The notes: generated by a model not told the origin, from the sequence alone. DNA of 64,000 nt from Edaphobacter paludis (GCF_039993895.1 NZ_CP121194.1:1984001-2048000), one strand, 5' to 3'; shown: positions 44,009 through 53,209, numbered from the stretch's first letter. Program-made: numbers and translations.

Positions 44009-45121
44009 CTACTGTTGCGGACCCTTCGCTTGTTGCGCAGCCGTCAGGCGTTCTACGATCTTCCGCTCTCTCGCTCCATCGGCAGGACGATGCAGCCGAT
44101 AGTAAAGTGCCGCGAGTTCCACATGCGGTTCCAGCCAGTCCGGATCATCTTGAATAAGCTTTTCGAGCTTCTGAGCAGCATCGTCCTCTTGTCCCGTGGC
44201 ACTCTCCAGCATGGCAACTTCGTAGCGCGCCATGGAGGACGATGGATTGAGTTGAAGCGCCCGGTCCAGATAGATCTTGGCTTCGGGCAGATGACGTTGC
44301 TTGTAAAGGATCGCTCCCAGGTAGAGGTTGGCGTCGAAATCATTGGGGTTGAGTTTGACGGCTTCCTGAAAGGCGGGCTCAGCCGCCTCCGCATCGCCAT
44401 CCAGGTCTCTGGCCTTTCCGGCCAGTGTATTAATGCCGGGCAGGCTGGGATTCAGCCGAAGTGCGGTGTCGAGATCGTGGCGCGCCTTTGCGAATTCGTT
44501 GAGTTGCAGTTGGGTCGACCCGGCGATCATGTAGGCATCCGCGCTGTTGCCCAGATCGGCGGACTTTTCCATGAGCAGCGCGCCATCACGCAGCTTATTG
44601 CTTTTGATCAATGCGGATGCCAGCACGAAGTCGAAGTCAGGGTTCTCAGCGTTCGCCGCTTCGAGTGGCATCAACAAAGCCATCGCGTCCGCCGGTTTTC
44701 CAAGATGCAGGTCGCAGTCTCCCAGCAGAAGCGCGATGCGGGCATCATCCGGTCGTGCATTGTGTAGCGTCTGAAATTGCGTATGCGCATTTTGCCAGTC
44801 GGCCTTCTTGTAATAGGCGAGGGCAAGGTTGAGCACGACGGCATTCTTATCCTGCTGATCCTGGATCGAGGGGAGCGCGGCCCGGTACACCGCAATCGCC
44901 TCGTCGAACTGGCCTTCATGGGCCAACGCCGCGCCAAGGTTGACCTCTGCTTCGACCGCGCCGGGATGCTTCGCCAGAAAGCGATGGTAGTCGCGAATGG
45001 CCTCCGGAAAGTCGCCGCGTTGCTGGGCGTCGATTGCGGCCTTGAGAAGCGGGTCGGCATTCGGCTCCTGCGCAACTGCCATACAGGAGAAGAGAGCAAA
45101 GATAAGCAGCAAAGCGCGCAT
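44009..45121 (-). CDS. Exported TPR-repeat protein
   Basis: 370 residues: signal peptide MRALLLIFALFSCMAVAQEP, then about nine tetratricopeptide repeats through nearly the whole mature part (for example AIRDYHRFLAKHPGAVEAEV NLGAALAHEG, LDTALRLNPSLPGINTLAGK, YLDRALQLNPSSSMARYEVA). TPR arrays are protein-binding scaffolds; here one in the periplasm. It converges on the CRTAC1-like gene with 32 bases between them, a frequent partnership. Confidence 0.88.
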   Translation of the reverse strand: MRALLLIFALFSCMAVAQEPNADPLLKAAIDAQQRGDFPEAIRDYHRFLAKHPGAVEAEVNLGAALAHEGQFDEAIAVYRAALPSIQDQQDKNAVVLNLALAYYKKADWQNAHTQFQTLHNARPDDARIALLLGDCDLHLGKPADAMALLMPLEAANAENPDFDFVLASALIKSNKLRDGALLMEKSADLGNSADAYMIAGSTQLQLNEFAKARHDLDTALRLNPSLPGINTLAGKARDLDGDAEAAEPAFQEAVKLNPNDFDANLYLGAILYKQRHLPEAKIYLDRALQLNPSSSMARYEVAMLESATGQEDDAAQKLEKLIQDDPDWLEPHVELAALYYRLHRPADGARERKIVERLTAAQQAKGPQQ

Positions 45122-45240
45122 CGCCTATAGCATAGCGCGATTACGAAAGCTTCGCGCCTGAGTCGATGGAATTTAGTCGGGGTGCCACCTTCGCATTCAA
45201 CGGGGCTCGTAGATTTCTCGCTGCCGGATATACTGCGCTG

Positions 45241-46170
45241 ATGAAGATTGGTAGTGGGGCGCGGTTTGTGATGGCGGCGGCGATGGTGCCTTTGATGACG
45301 GTGCAGCCTTCGTTTGGGTGGGGGTCCGATGGGCACAAGATTATTAATCGGCTGGCGGCGGCCAACCTGCCACACGATGTTCCGGTGTTTGTACGGGATG
45401 GAGAGGCACTCTCTGCGATGGCTTATTTGGGGCTGGAGCCGGACCGGTGGCGCAACCAGGCGGAGAGTGAACTGGAGTCGGAGCAGGCTCCTGACCACTT
45501 TATCGATCTGGAACGCGCAGACATGGTGGGCACGCTGCCGCGGAGACGGTATGACTTTATCCGCGACCTGGCGAAGGTGCAGTCGGCGCATCCGACGATT
45601 CCGCTGACCCCTGAGAAGGTGGGGATGCAGCCGTGGCAGGTGGAAGAGATCTATCAACGGCTCAAGGTTGGGTTTAGAGAGTACCGGGAGCTTATTGCTG
45701 CCAATGAGGATACAAAACCTGTCGAGCTGGCGATTGTTTATTATTCGGCGTGGCTGGGGCACTATGTCGGCGATGGCTCGATGCCGCTGCATACGACGAT
45801 TCAGTACAACGGGTGGACGGGACCGAACCCGAATGGCTATACGACGGAGCGCCATATCCACTCAAAATTCGAAAGCGCGTTTGTTTCGGCGAATGTGAGG
45901 GTTAGCGATGTAGCTCCGCTGGTGGCGGCGGTGCGAACGAAGGTGCTGACGGATGAGTGGGACGACTATCTGATGTACCTGCGGCATACGCACTCACTGG
46001 TGGAGAAGACGTATCAGATCGACAAGGCGGCGGGATTCGATGGGGCGGGAACTCCGGTGGGGAAGGCGTTTGCGGAGGAGCGGCTGGCGGCGGGCGCGAT
46101 CGAGCTGCGAGACCTGATTTATACGGCTTGGCTAAGGAGTGCGGATCCGGTGCAGGAGTTTCGCGGGTAG
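45241..46170 (+). CDS. S1/P1-type zinc nuclease
   Basis: ATG 45241 gives 309 residues with a signal peptide ending at QPSFG; the mature protein would begin with W27 (WGSDGHKI), and in this family the N-terminal tryptophan amine and carbonyl and the nearby His bind zinc. DHFIDLE, the HYVGDGSMPLHTT segment and the later HSKFES and RHTHSLVEKT histidines supply the remaining ligands of the trinuclear site. The enzyme degrades single-stranded DNA or RNA outside the cytoplasm, feeding nucleotides to scavenging, which fits the nucleoside genes to the right. Confidence 0.85.
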   Translation: MKIGSGARFVMAAAMVPLMTVQPSFGWGSDGHKIINRLAAANLPHDVPVFVRDGEALSAMAYLGLEPDRWRNQAESELESEQAPDHFIDLERADMVGTLPRRRYDFIRDLAKVQSAHPTIPLTPEKVGMQPWQVEEIYQRLKVGFREYRELIAANEDTKPVELAIVYYSAWLGHYVGDGSMPLHTTIQYNGWTGPNPNGYTTERHIHSKFESAFVSANVRVSDVAPLVAAVRTKVLTDEWDDYLMYLRHTHSLVEKTYQIDKAAGFDGAGTPVGKAFAEERLAAGAIELRDLIYTAWLRSADPVQEFRG

Positions 46171-46213
46171 TTTTCGAAGGATGACGATGCTCTGGGACGT
46201 GGTGAACGACAGG

Positions 46214-46789
46214 CTATGGGTCGGCGCGTTCGAGCGAGAGATGGGGCGGATGGATGATGGGGTATTCATGATGCTCGATGCGGAGGAGAAGACGGCGAAG
46301 GAAGGGGGTGATGGACAGGGCGATGATGGGCACGAGCACGATGGCCAGACCCAGCCAAAGGGTGAAGGCGTGCCACTCCCATCGCCAGAGCTGGCGGGTG
46401 AGGGCGATGGGGCTGGTGCGGGCGGCGTGGATCAGCGATCTGGCTGAGAAGGGCATCGGCGCAGTGTGGAAGACGACGTCGCCGAAGCGGATGAATGGAA
46501 TCACCAGTAGAAGTTCGAATGGATAGACGAGATGGTTGGCCAGTTGCGAGGCGGCTACGTTGAGGCGCAAAAGGAAGGCCGCGGCGAGGCAGAAGAGAGT
46601 GGTACTGCCGATAATCGGGTTGATACCAATGAGAAGTCCGACGGCGATGCTCCACGCCAACTTTTGCGGGGATGCTCCCATGCGTAGGAGCGCAAAGATA
46701 GGAAGGGCGACTCGACGATAGGCCCAGTTATGGTGGAGCGGTGACGTGCCCTTGGCGGCGCTGCTGGATTTCGCTTTTTTCAGGTTCAC
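46214..46789 (-). CDS. DUF2062 membrane protein
   Basis: 191 residues. The central part (SPQKLAWSIAVGLLIGINPI IGSTTLFCLAAAFLLRLNVA) with ANHLVYPFELLLVIPFIRFG carries the family's ExxxF/N-P membrane motif; a third hydrophobic stretch lies at 145-168. DUF2062 proteins are small inner-membrane proteins of unknown role, sometimes fused to glycosyltransferases. It is divergent from the PlsC gene, with overlap depending on which start that gene uses. Confidence 0.8.
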   Translation of the reverse strand: MNLKKAKSSSAAKGTSPLHHNWAYRRVALPIFALLRMGASPQKLAWSIAVGLLIGINPIIGSTTLFCLAAAFLLRLNVAASQLANHLVYPFELLLVIPFIRFGDVVFHTAPMPFSARSLIHAARTSPIALTRQLWRWEWHAFTLWLGLAIVLVPIIALSITPFLRRLLLRIEHHEYPIIHPPHLSLERADP

Positions 46790-46854
46790 TCATTAACAGG
46801 ATAGACTGCGCAACAAGGTCTGTGCCGTTTTGTGAGAGGCGAGGGTTGGGTCTG

Positions 46855-47649
46855 GTGAGCTTTTTCCGGTCGTTGGGACGAAGTATTCGTTTAGCGGGGA
46901 TGTTTGCGGTGGCGGGGACGGAGCTGTTGGTGAAGAGACCGGCGACGCGGGAGGCCAGGGCGGACTGGCTGCACCGGTTTGCGGCGCGGGCGATTCGAGG
47001 GTTGGAGATTGAGGTCGATGTGACGGGGACGTTTCCAGAGCGAGGCGCGGTGATCTCGAACCATCTCAGCTATCTGGATATTGTGGTGTTTGCGGCGCTG
47101 CATCCTTGTGTCTTTGTATCGAAGGCGGAGCTCCAGACGGTTCCGATGCTGGGCTGGATGACGACAATGGCGGGAACCGTTTATGTCGCCCGTGGGCATG
47201 GCGGATCGGCGGCGAAGGCGCGGAGTGGAATGCAGGCCGCCGCAGATGCGGGATTGCCGGTGGTGTTCTTTCCTGAAGGAACGACCACGAATGGGAGTGG
47301 GCTGCTGAAGTTTCACAGCGGTCTGCTGGCGCAGGCGATGGGGAGCGGGATGTCAATTACGGCCGCGTATATACAGTACAGCCTGGGAGCGGGGAATCAG
47401 GCAACGGTGGCGGATGATGTCTGCTACTGGGGTGATGCGAAGATGCTGCCACATATCTTCAAACTGCTGGGGCTGCGCGGCCTGCGGGCGGAGGTACGGT
47501 TTGCGGAGAGGCCGATTAAGTTTTCGAGCGATGGGGCGGATCGCAAGGCGGCGGCCATGGAGGCACAGGCTGCGGTCGCGGCACTGGGAAGCTCGAGAGT
47601 TGAGGAAAGATTGGCCACCGCTCAAGATTGGACCAGTCAGAGTTCCTGA
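46855..47649 (+). CDS. 1-acyl-sn-glycerol-3-phosphate acyltransferase (PlsC-like)
   Basis: GTG 46855 gives 264 residues (the frame is open back to 46741 but that part overlaps the divergent gene). The acyltransferase motifs are NHLSYLD (H70 to D75, the HX4D catalytic pair), a SKAELQTVPMLGW stretch and FPEGTTTNGSGLLKFHSGLL near 139. It transfers an acyl group to lysophosphatidate at the inner membrane in phospholipid synthesis. It is one of two PlsC domains in this window; the other is fused to an acyl-AMP ligase. Confidence 0.87.
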   Translation: MSFFRSLGRSIRLAGMFAVAGTELLVKRPATREARADWLHRFAARAIRGLEIEVDVTGTFPERGAVISNHLSYLDIVVFAALHPCVFVSKAELQTVPMLGWMTTMAGTVYVARGHGGSAAKARSGMQAAADAGLPVVFFPEGTTTNGSGLLKFHSGLLAQAMGSGMSITAAYIQYSLGAGNQATVADDVCYWGDAKMLPHIFKLLGLRGLRAEVRFAERPIKFSSDGADRKAAAMEAQAAVAALGSSRVEERLATAQDWTSQSS

Positions 47650-47692
47650 GCGTTGCTCCATGCTGGGATGGCCTGCTATCCGGAGGTCGGCG

Positions 47693-48526
47693 CTATGGTG
47701 TGATGTCAATCTGGGGAATGAGGGCGGTTAGCAGGCTGGTGAACTGATGTTCGACGCGGCGGCCTGTCTCCATAACCTCTTCGTGGTTGATGGCTTCGTT
47801 GAGAACCCCGGCAGCCATATTGGTGACGAGGGAGAGGCCGAGAACTTCAATGCCCATGTGGCGGGCGACGATGACTTCATGCACGGTGGACATACCGACG
47901 AGGTCGGCACCGAGGATGCGAAAGGCGCGGATTTCGGCGGGAGTCTCGTAGCTGGGGCCGAGGACGGCGAGGTAGACGCCTTCGGCTAAGGCAATCTTCT
48001 GCTTCGCGGCTTCGGCATGGGCGAGCGCGCGGAGTTTCGCAGAGTAAGCCGTAGTCATGTCGAAGAAGCGCGGCCCGAACTTTGGGTCGTTGGGACCGAG
48101 CGCAGCGTTGGAGCCGGTGAGGTTGATGTGGTCGGAGATGACTACGAGGTCGCCCTGTTTGTATTTGGTGTTGATGGCTCCGGCGGCGTTGGTGACGATG
48201 AGGGATTTGCAGCCGAGGAGGCCGAGAACTCGTGTGGGGAAGGTGACTTCGGAGAGGGGATAACCCTCGTAGGCGTGGACGCGGCCCTGCATGACGGCCA
48301 CGGGGACTCCGGCGACGTGGCCGAGGACCAGCTTGCCGGAGTGGCCTTCAACGGTGGAATGAGGGAAGTAGGGTATGTCGGAGTAGGGGACGATGACTGC
48401 GTTCTCGACCTGCGAGGCAAAGTTGCCGAGGCCTGAACCGAGGATGATGCCGAGGCGCGGGGCGATTGGGGTCAGGGCGCGGATAGAATCGGCGGTGGCG
48501 GTGGCTTGGGTGTATTGGTCAGTCAT
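47693..48526 (-). CDS. Purine nucleoside phosphorylase, trimeric type
   Basis: 277 residues from ATG 48526. The sequence shows GIILGSGLGNFASQVENAV, the phosphate-binding FPHSTVEGHSGKLVLG and QGRVHAYEGY, VTNAAGAINTKYKQGDLVVI, GPSYETPAEIRAFR and VGMSTVHEVIVARHMG, then SLVTNMAAG with the base-binding Asn. Trimeric PNPs split guanosine, inosine and their deoxy forms to base and ribose-1-phosphate. Relatives usually read STVPE where this has STVHE, a change near the ribose site. It lies 17 bases after the nucleoside transporter gene, clearly one operon. Confidence 0.92.
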   Translation of the reverse strand: MTDQYTQATATADSIRALTPIAPRLGIILGSGLGNFASQVENAVIVPYSDIPYFPHSTVEGHSGKLVLGHVAGVPVAVMQGRVHAYEGYPLSEVTFPTRVLGLLGCKSLIVTNAAGAINTKYKQGDLVVISDHINLTGSNAALGPNDPKFGPRFFDMTTAYSAKLRALAHAEAAKQKIALAEGVYLAVLGPSYETPAEIRAFRILGADLVGMSTVHEVIVARHMGIEVLGLSLVTNMAAGVLNEAINHEEVMETGRRVEHQFTSLLTALIPQIDITP

Positions 48527-48543
48527 GGGGTGATGTAGGAAGT

Positions 48544-49779
48544 CTATTTGATGAGCATGGAGACGATGGCGGCGGACATGAGGTTGGCCAGGGTTCCAGC
48601 AACCATGGCGCGGAAGCCGAGGCGGGCGAGGTCGTTGCGGCGCTCGGGGATGAGAGCGCCGATGCCGCCGATCTGGATACCGATAGAACTGAGGTTGGCA
48701 AAGCCACAGAGCGCGAAGGTGGTAATGGTGAAGCTGCGGGGAGAGATGAGCGCTTTCTGTGCTCCGAGATTGGTGTAGGCGATCAGTTCGTTGAGGATGG
48801 TGCGCGTGCCGAGGAGGTTGCCGACGAGTTTGGCCTCGCGCCAGGGAATACCGATGAGCCACGCGACGGGAGCGAAGAAGAAGCCGAGGATGGCGTTGAG
48901 GCTCGATGGGAAGGGAATGTGGTGCGGGGCGAGGAGGTTGTGAACTCCGCCAAAGATGCCGTTGGCGAGGCTGACGAGCGCGAGGAAGCTGATGAGCATG
49001 ATGGCGACGTTGAAGGCGAGCGAGCCGCCGTCGATGGTGCCGCGGGTGATGGCTCCGAGGAAGTTTTCGTTGCTGTGCTCTTCGGTTGGGGGCATCTTGA
49101 CGATGCCTGCGGTGGCGGGGACTTCGGTCTCGGGGACGAGCATCTTGGAGATGAGGATGGTGCCGGGCGCGGTCATGATGACGGCGGCGAGGAGGTCGGA
49201 GGCGTGGATGCCGTAGGCGATGTAGGCCGCCATGATTCCGCCGGAGACGTGAGCCATACCTGAAGTCATGATGGTCATCAGTTCGGAGTAAGTGGCTCCG
49301 TTGAGGAAGGGACGGATCGTGAGCGGGGCTTCGGTTTGACCCATGAAGATGCTGGCGGCGACGTTGGTGGATTCGGCTCCAGAGATGCCCATCGTCTTTT
49401 GCATGACCCAGGCGAAGGCGCGGATGACAAGCTGCATGAAGCCGATGTAGTAGAGGACGGCGAAGAAGGCTGAGATGAAGATGATCGTGGGCAGGACGCG
49501 GAAGGCGAAGACGGCGACGGCGGCGTTGTTGCCGCCGAGTGGGCCGAAGACCATGGTCGAACCGGCGACGGAGTATGAGAGCAGCTTGTTGACGGCGTTG
49601 CCAGCGGCGGCGAGGAAACGCTGGCCTAGAGAGGAATCGAGCACCAGGAAGGCAAAGAGGAATTGCAGGCCGAGGCCCCAGGCTACGGTGCGCCAGCGGA
49701 TAGCGCGACGGTTCGTGGAGAAGACGTAGGCGATGCCGATGAAGACAATAAGTCCGAGAAGACCGGTGAACCGAGCCAA
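48544..49779 (-). CDS. Concentrative nucleoside transporter (NupC/CNT family)
   Basis: TTG 49779 has AGGAG six bases upstream and gives 411 residues (TTG 49794 is an alternative). There are about ten hydrophobic helices; key parts are FGPLGG, TESTNVAASIFMGQTEAPLT (as GAESTNVAASIFMGQTEAPL), SGGIMAAYIAYGI and the nucleoside-contacting TTFALCGFANLSSIGIQIGG. It imports nucleosides with a sodium or proton gradient. The 110-base leader is followed upstream by repeat element B. It is co-directed with the phosphorylase that would act on its cargo. Confidence 0.9.
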   Translation of the reverse strand: MARFTGLLGLIVFIGIAYVFSTNRRAIRWRTVAWGLGLQFLFAFLVLDSSLGQRFLAAAGNAVNKLLSYSVAGSTMVFGPLGGNNAAVAVFAFRVLPTIIFISAFFAVLYYIGFMQLVIRAFAWVMQKTMGISGAESTNVAASIFMGQTEAPLTIRPFLNGATYSELMTIMTSGMAHVSGGIMAAYIAYGIHASDLLAAVIMTAPGTILISKMLVPETEVPATAGIVKMPPTEEHSNENFLGAITRGTIDGGSLAFNVAIMLISFLALVSLANGIFGGVHNLLAPHHIPFPSSLNAILGFFFAPVAWLIGIPWREAKLVGNLLGTRTILNELIAYTNLGAQKALISPRSFTITTFALCGFANLSSIGIQIGGIGALIPERRNDLARLGFRAMVAGTLANLMSAAIVSMLIK

Positions 49780-49889
49780 AGGGTGCTCCTGCAAAGGGGA
49801 AGCAAGTGGGAAACGTTTGGAATGAGTGTACCGGGTCGGTCCCGGGTGCCTTCGGGTTTTTGCTGATCTTCTGCGGAGAGAGGGAAGTA

Positions 49890-50039
49890 CCCCCTCCCCC
49901 CTGGTACTTAGGTCCTAAAGTCTTCGAAGTAGATACTTTAGGTCTGGACTTCCACGCAAGCAAGTCCGGACTTAAATGCGAAAGTCCGGCGGTGGCCGGA
50001 CTGGGTTGCTGTTACTTATTCTCTGAATTAATTATAGCG
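49890..50039 (-). repeat. Repeated element B with covarying hairpins, copy 2 (leader of the nucleoside transporter)
   Basis: Same ordered blocks as 25578-25711. A long stem pairs TTTAGGTCTGGACTT (49937-49951) with AAGTCCGGACTTAAA (49962-49976) over 15 positions including two wobbles; the second hairpin is AGTCCGG/CCGGACT. Both differ from copy 1 in sequence while keeping the pairing. On the minus strand it lies about 110 bases upstream of the transporter start, as copy 1 lies upstream of the zinc-ribbon-like gene. Confidence 0.6.
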
Positions 50040-50210
50040 ATGGTGTCAAGAGGTTCAGGATTCGTTCAGGACGAGCAGAAGGATAAGGCGGGCAGGCCGG
50101 ATATTGACTCGTTTGAGGCGGCGATGATCCGATCGGAACTTGCGGCATGAGTGAAGCCACGCCCTTTCAAAACGAAGACTGAATAAGGGGTTCCTTAGAT
50201 CGAATTTGCT

Positions 50211-50349
50211 ATTGGTGTGGGAGGAAGGCAACCGCGGATTCCCTTCGGGAATGACAACCAAGAGGCACGTCCGATTTGCCATTGGTGCCGAGGAAGGCAA
50301 CTGCGGATTCCCTTCGGGAATGACAACCAAGAGGCGCGTCCGACTCTAC
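50211..50349. repeat. Tandem pair of about 70-bp repeats, family C
   Basis: Two direct copies (50211-50280 and 50281-50349) each read ATTGGTG, then GAGGAAGGCAAC, GCGGATTCCCTTCGGGAAT, GACAACCAAGAGGC and CGTCCG. The core ATTCCCTTCGGGAAT is a hairpin. A third copy of the core lies at 53050-53095. They lie right of the C-terminus of the leftward acyl-ligase fusion gene. Confidence 0.85.
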
Positions 50350-50357
50350 GGGAACTG

Positions 50358-52952
50358 CTACTTTGCTGTAAGCTGCTGGACGCTTGCCTCCAGTTTTGCG
50401 GTTAGCTCTGCCGGGGTTGCTTGCTGATCCGGCAGGATCGGGGTGCCGATGCGAATCTCCAGATGGCCGGAGCGGAACCAGCCGGTCTTTTTCATTTGAC
50501 CGAGACCGGCCAGCGCGATGGGGAGCACAGGGACGCGCGACTGCTGGGTCAACAGGCCGATGCCGGAGCGGAACGGAGTCAGCTTCGCATCTGGACTGCG
50601 GGCGCCTTCGGGAAAGACCAGAACCGAGTAGCCCTGGTCCATTGCCTCGCCTGCGTGTTCGAAGCTTTGCTGGAAGCCGCGCAGCTGGGGCATAGGGAAG
50701 ACGTTGAAGAACGCTGTGACTAGCCAATAGCCGATTGGCGAGAGCAGGTTGAGCAGAGCGTTGCGTTGATTCTGGCCGCGGCGGAGGTCGAACAGCATCT
50801 CGCCGGACATGGCAATCGCCGTTCGATGCCTCAGAGCTGGGGGCAGAGCGTAGAGGACCAGCGCTCCGTCGTAGGCGGTGACGTGGTTGGCGATGATGAG
50901 CAATGGACCTGACGGGAGATCGTCCCTCAGGCGGATTACTCGTGGCGCGGCAAGCAGCCTGGTCAACGGTCTCATGACAAGCTCGATGAAGACGATACGG
51001 ATTGTTTTGACTGGCCAACTCCATGGCCATCGTGGATAGATATGGTGGGGCGGGGCTGCCGCTGGTTTTTCCAACGGACTGATTTGTGGTTGCGATGCAT
51101 TCGTCTTCGCTTCGATGGCTTGTGCAGTAGAAAGCGGGAGAAGATTCGCGCTGGACTCTTCGCTTAGCAGCTTGCGTAGATCGCCCAGCCTCTCCATGCC
51201 AGCGATTCGATCGTCCTGAAGTTCAAGGCCGAGCCTCTGCTCCAACTCGGACTGCAACTGCACGCGGCCCAGACTGTCGAGATGCAGGTCCTCTGAAAGG
51301 CGCAGGCTGTCGCCTGTACCGGAGATTGATTCGCCTGTGATTTCGGCGATCAAATTGATCAGGACATCTTCGCTGGACGGATTGGATGACTGCTGATGCG
51401 AGAGGGTATCGCAGGCCCACTGCGTTACCTTTCTTCGGAGCAGTTTTCCGGTGGTGGTGTAGGGGAACTGCAGTTCGGGCCAGCGCAGGATCCGGCGAAT
51501 TTGCTGATAGTCGGCCAGTGTGCGGTTTGCGCTGACCGCTGCCGCTTGCAACTCTTCCTCGTTTCCTGAAAAGAGCACGACGGCGACGGGTTCGGTGCCG
51601 CTTGCCGTTTCGCAGGGCACGACGGCGCATCCGCGTACGCCTGGCTGTCTGCTGATTGCCTCTTCGAGATCGGCGGGATGGATGTTCATCCCTGCGGCGG
51701 TAACGATGAGGTCGCCTTTTCTGCCGAGGAAGCGGAGTTCGCCGGACTCGTTCTCGGCTGCGAGATCGCCTGTCGCCAGCCACTCGCCTTCGCGGGGACG
51801 CATTGTGCCGCGCTGCCATGTGGCAGAGGCGAGGATGTCGCCGCGCACCAGGATTTCGCCTTCATTGCTGATGCGGACTTCGCGACCCGGGAGGGCTTTC
51901 CCTATGGTTCCGCGGCCGATGCGGAAGGGGTGATTCAACGTTACCAGCGCGGCGGTCTCGGTCATTCCGTAGCCCTGGATGAGCGCGAAGCCCAACTGGT
52001 TCCAGAAGGCTTCCAGCTCGGCAGGGAGCGTCGCTCCGCCTGAGATGATGGCCCAGAACTTCAGGCCCAAGGTTCGATGAATGCGCCGAAAGCGCCACCA
52101 GCGTTTCCAGATGGAGAGTCCCTTTGTGCGCTGCAAGCTTTCCGCGAGAGAAGGGAACTGCCCGAGCAGGTGCGCCCGCAGGAGTTGCAGGATGCGCGGC
52201 ACGGCTATGAGCACGGAGATGCGTTCCCGCCGGATGAGATGGGTCATGCGCCGGGCTTCGAACTGATCTACAAAGTGCACCTCGGCTGCCAGCAGGGCAG
52301 GTGTCCAAAGGCCCATGAACTGTCCGAAGACGTGGCTGAGGGGAAGAGCGTGGAGGAACCGCAGCGGATGCACCCAGCGCTCATATTTTTTATATTTCGC
52401 CATCTCGTTTTCGATGGGCTGAAGGCTTGCAAGCACGTTGCGGTGGGAGTGGACGATGCCCCTTGGCTCCGCTGTGGTGCCGGAGGTGAAGACGATCTGG
52501 AATGGAATGTTCTCGTTGACAGCGTCGCTAATTGCGAAGAGGGGCGTGGTGGGGAGATGTGCTGCCAGGCAGGAGAGATATAGCTGCGGTAAGTCTGTTT
52601 TTAGATTGGCTAAGAGATTCTGGTCGCCTGCGAGCAGTCGTGGGGCAACATCTTTGAGGACGAGCTCGGCGAATTCGTTTGTGCCTGCAGCGTCGAGGGG
52701 GACCACGATGACTCCGCGCAGCAGGCAGCCAAAGAAGACGCCGATCCACTCTGCGGAGTTTTCGCCCCAGAGGAGGACTCGCTCGCCGGGTGCTATGTTG
52801 CGGCGCTCAAGCTCTGCGGCGAAGCGGCCTGCAAGCTGGGCGAGCTCGCCATAGGTGGTTCGATAGCTGCGGTTGCCGCGATGGGACACCACCGCGGTTT
52901 GGGCAGCGTGCTGGCGAAACTCGTGCACGAGAGTGGCCAGATGAGCGCGCAC
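50358..52952 (-). CDS. Three-domain fusion: acyl-AMP ligase, acyl carrier protein, PlsC acyltransferase
   Basis: 864 residues from GTG 52952. Domain 1 (1-515) is an AMP-forming ligase: P-loop TSGTTAEPRG (156-165), QGYGMTET (326-333), ATGDLA (393-398) and the C-terminal catalytic lysine K503 in TTTGKLLRR. Domain 2 (525-600) is an acyl carrier protein with S560 in DLHLDSLGRVQL for the phosphopantetheine arm. Domain 3 (650-864) is an acyltransferase: H690 to D695 (NHVTAYD) and FPEGARS (780-786). The protein could activate a free fatty acid, hold it on its own carrier and pass it to lysophospholipid, similar in concept to the E. coli Aas protein but with an internal ACP. It sits among nucleoside genes without obvious link. 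Confidence 0.88.
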   Translation of the reverse strand: MRAHLATLVHEFRQHAAQTAVVSHRGNRSYRTTYGELAQLAGRFAAELERRNIAPGERVLLWGENSAEWIGVFFGCLLRGVIVVPLDAAGTNEFAELVLKDVAPRLLAGDQNLLANLKTDLPQLYLSCLAAHLPTTPLFAISDAVNENIPFQIVFTSGTTAEPRGIVHSHRNVLASLQPIENEMAKYKKYERWVHPLRFLHALPLSHVFGQFMGLWTPALLAAEVHFVDQFEARRMTHLIRRERISVLIAVPRILQLLRAHLLGQFPSLAESLQRTKGLSIWKRWWRFRRIHRTLGLKFWAIISGGATLPAELEAFWNQLGFALIQGYGMTETAALVTLNHPFRIGRGTIGKALPGREVRISNEGEILVRGDILASATWQRGTMRPREGEWLATGDLAAENESGELRFLGRKGDLIVTAAGMNIHPADLEEAISRQPGVRGCAVVPCETASGTEPVAVVLFSGNEEELQAAAVSANRTLADYQQIRRILRWPELQFPYTTTGKLLRRKVTQWACDTLSHQQSSNPSSEDVLINLIAEITGESISGTGDSLRLSEDLHLDSLGRVQLQSELEQRLGLELQDDRIAGMERLGDLRKLLSEESSANLLPLSTAQAIEAKTNASQPQISPLEKPAAAPPHHIYPRWPWSWPVKTIRIVFIELVMRPLTRLLAAPRVIRLRDDLPSGPLLIIANHVTAYDGALVLYALPPALRHRTAIAMSGEMLFDLRRGQNQRNALLNLLSPIGYWLVTAFFNVFPMPQLRGFQQSFEHAGEAMDQGYSVLVFPEGARSPDAKLTPFRSGIGLLTQQSRVPVLPIALAGLGQMKKTGWFRSGHLEIRIGTPILPDQQATPAELTAKLEASVQQLTAK

Positions 52953-53049
52953 GGTTCCATCATAGTTGCTGACTGAGTGCGATAGAGATCGGGCCTTCAG
53001 TCCTTGGTGACGTTGGACGGAAGATTATCTGGGCCGATGGCCCAGGCTG

Positions 53050-53095
53050 GAGGAAGACAACCGCAGATTCCCTTCGGGAATGACAACAAGAGGCC
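53050..53095. repeat. Family C repeat, single copy
   Basis: GAGGAAGACAACCGCAGATT CCCTTCGGGAATGACAACAA GAGGC matches the core of the tandem pair at 50211-50349 with few changes. It lies in the 257-base gap between thymidine phosphorylase and the acyl-ligase fusion; the rest of that gap shows nothing recognisable. Confidence 0.75.
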
Positions 53096-53209
53096 TTTGG
53101 TTCGGATAGAGATTTGTGGCGGGGCGGAGGAAGGCGGTTCGCTTCGCGAATGTACCCATCTCAAAATTGAGATATGGGGCACCCGCACCCGGCACCCGGA
53201 TTTGTGGAG

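Noticed and set aside
48527-49963. Upstream extension of the purine nucleoside phosphorylase frame over the transporter gene
   Set aside because: The extension is Arg/His/Pro-rich shadow of the CNT transporter; the phosphorylase starts at ATG 48526.
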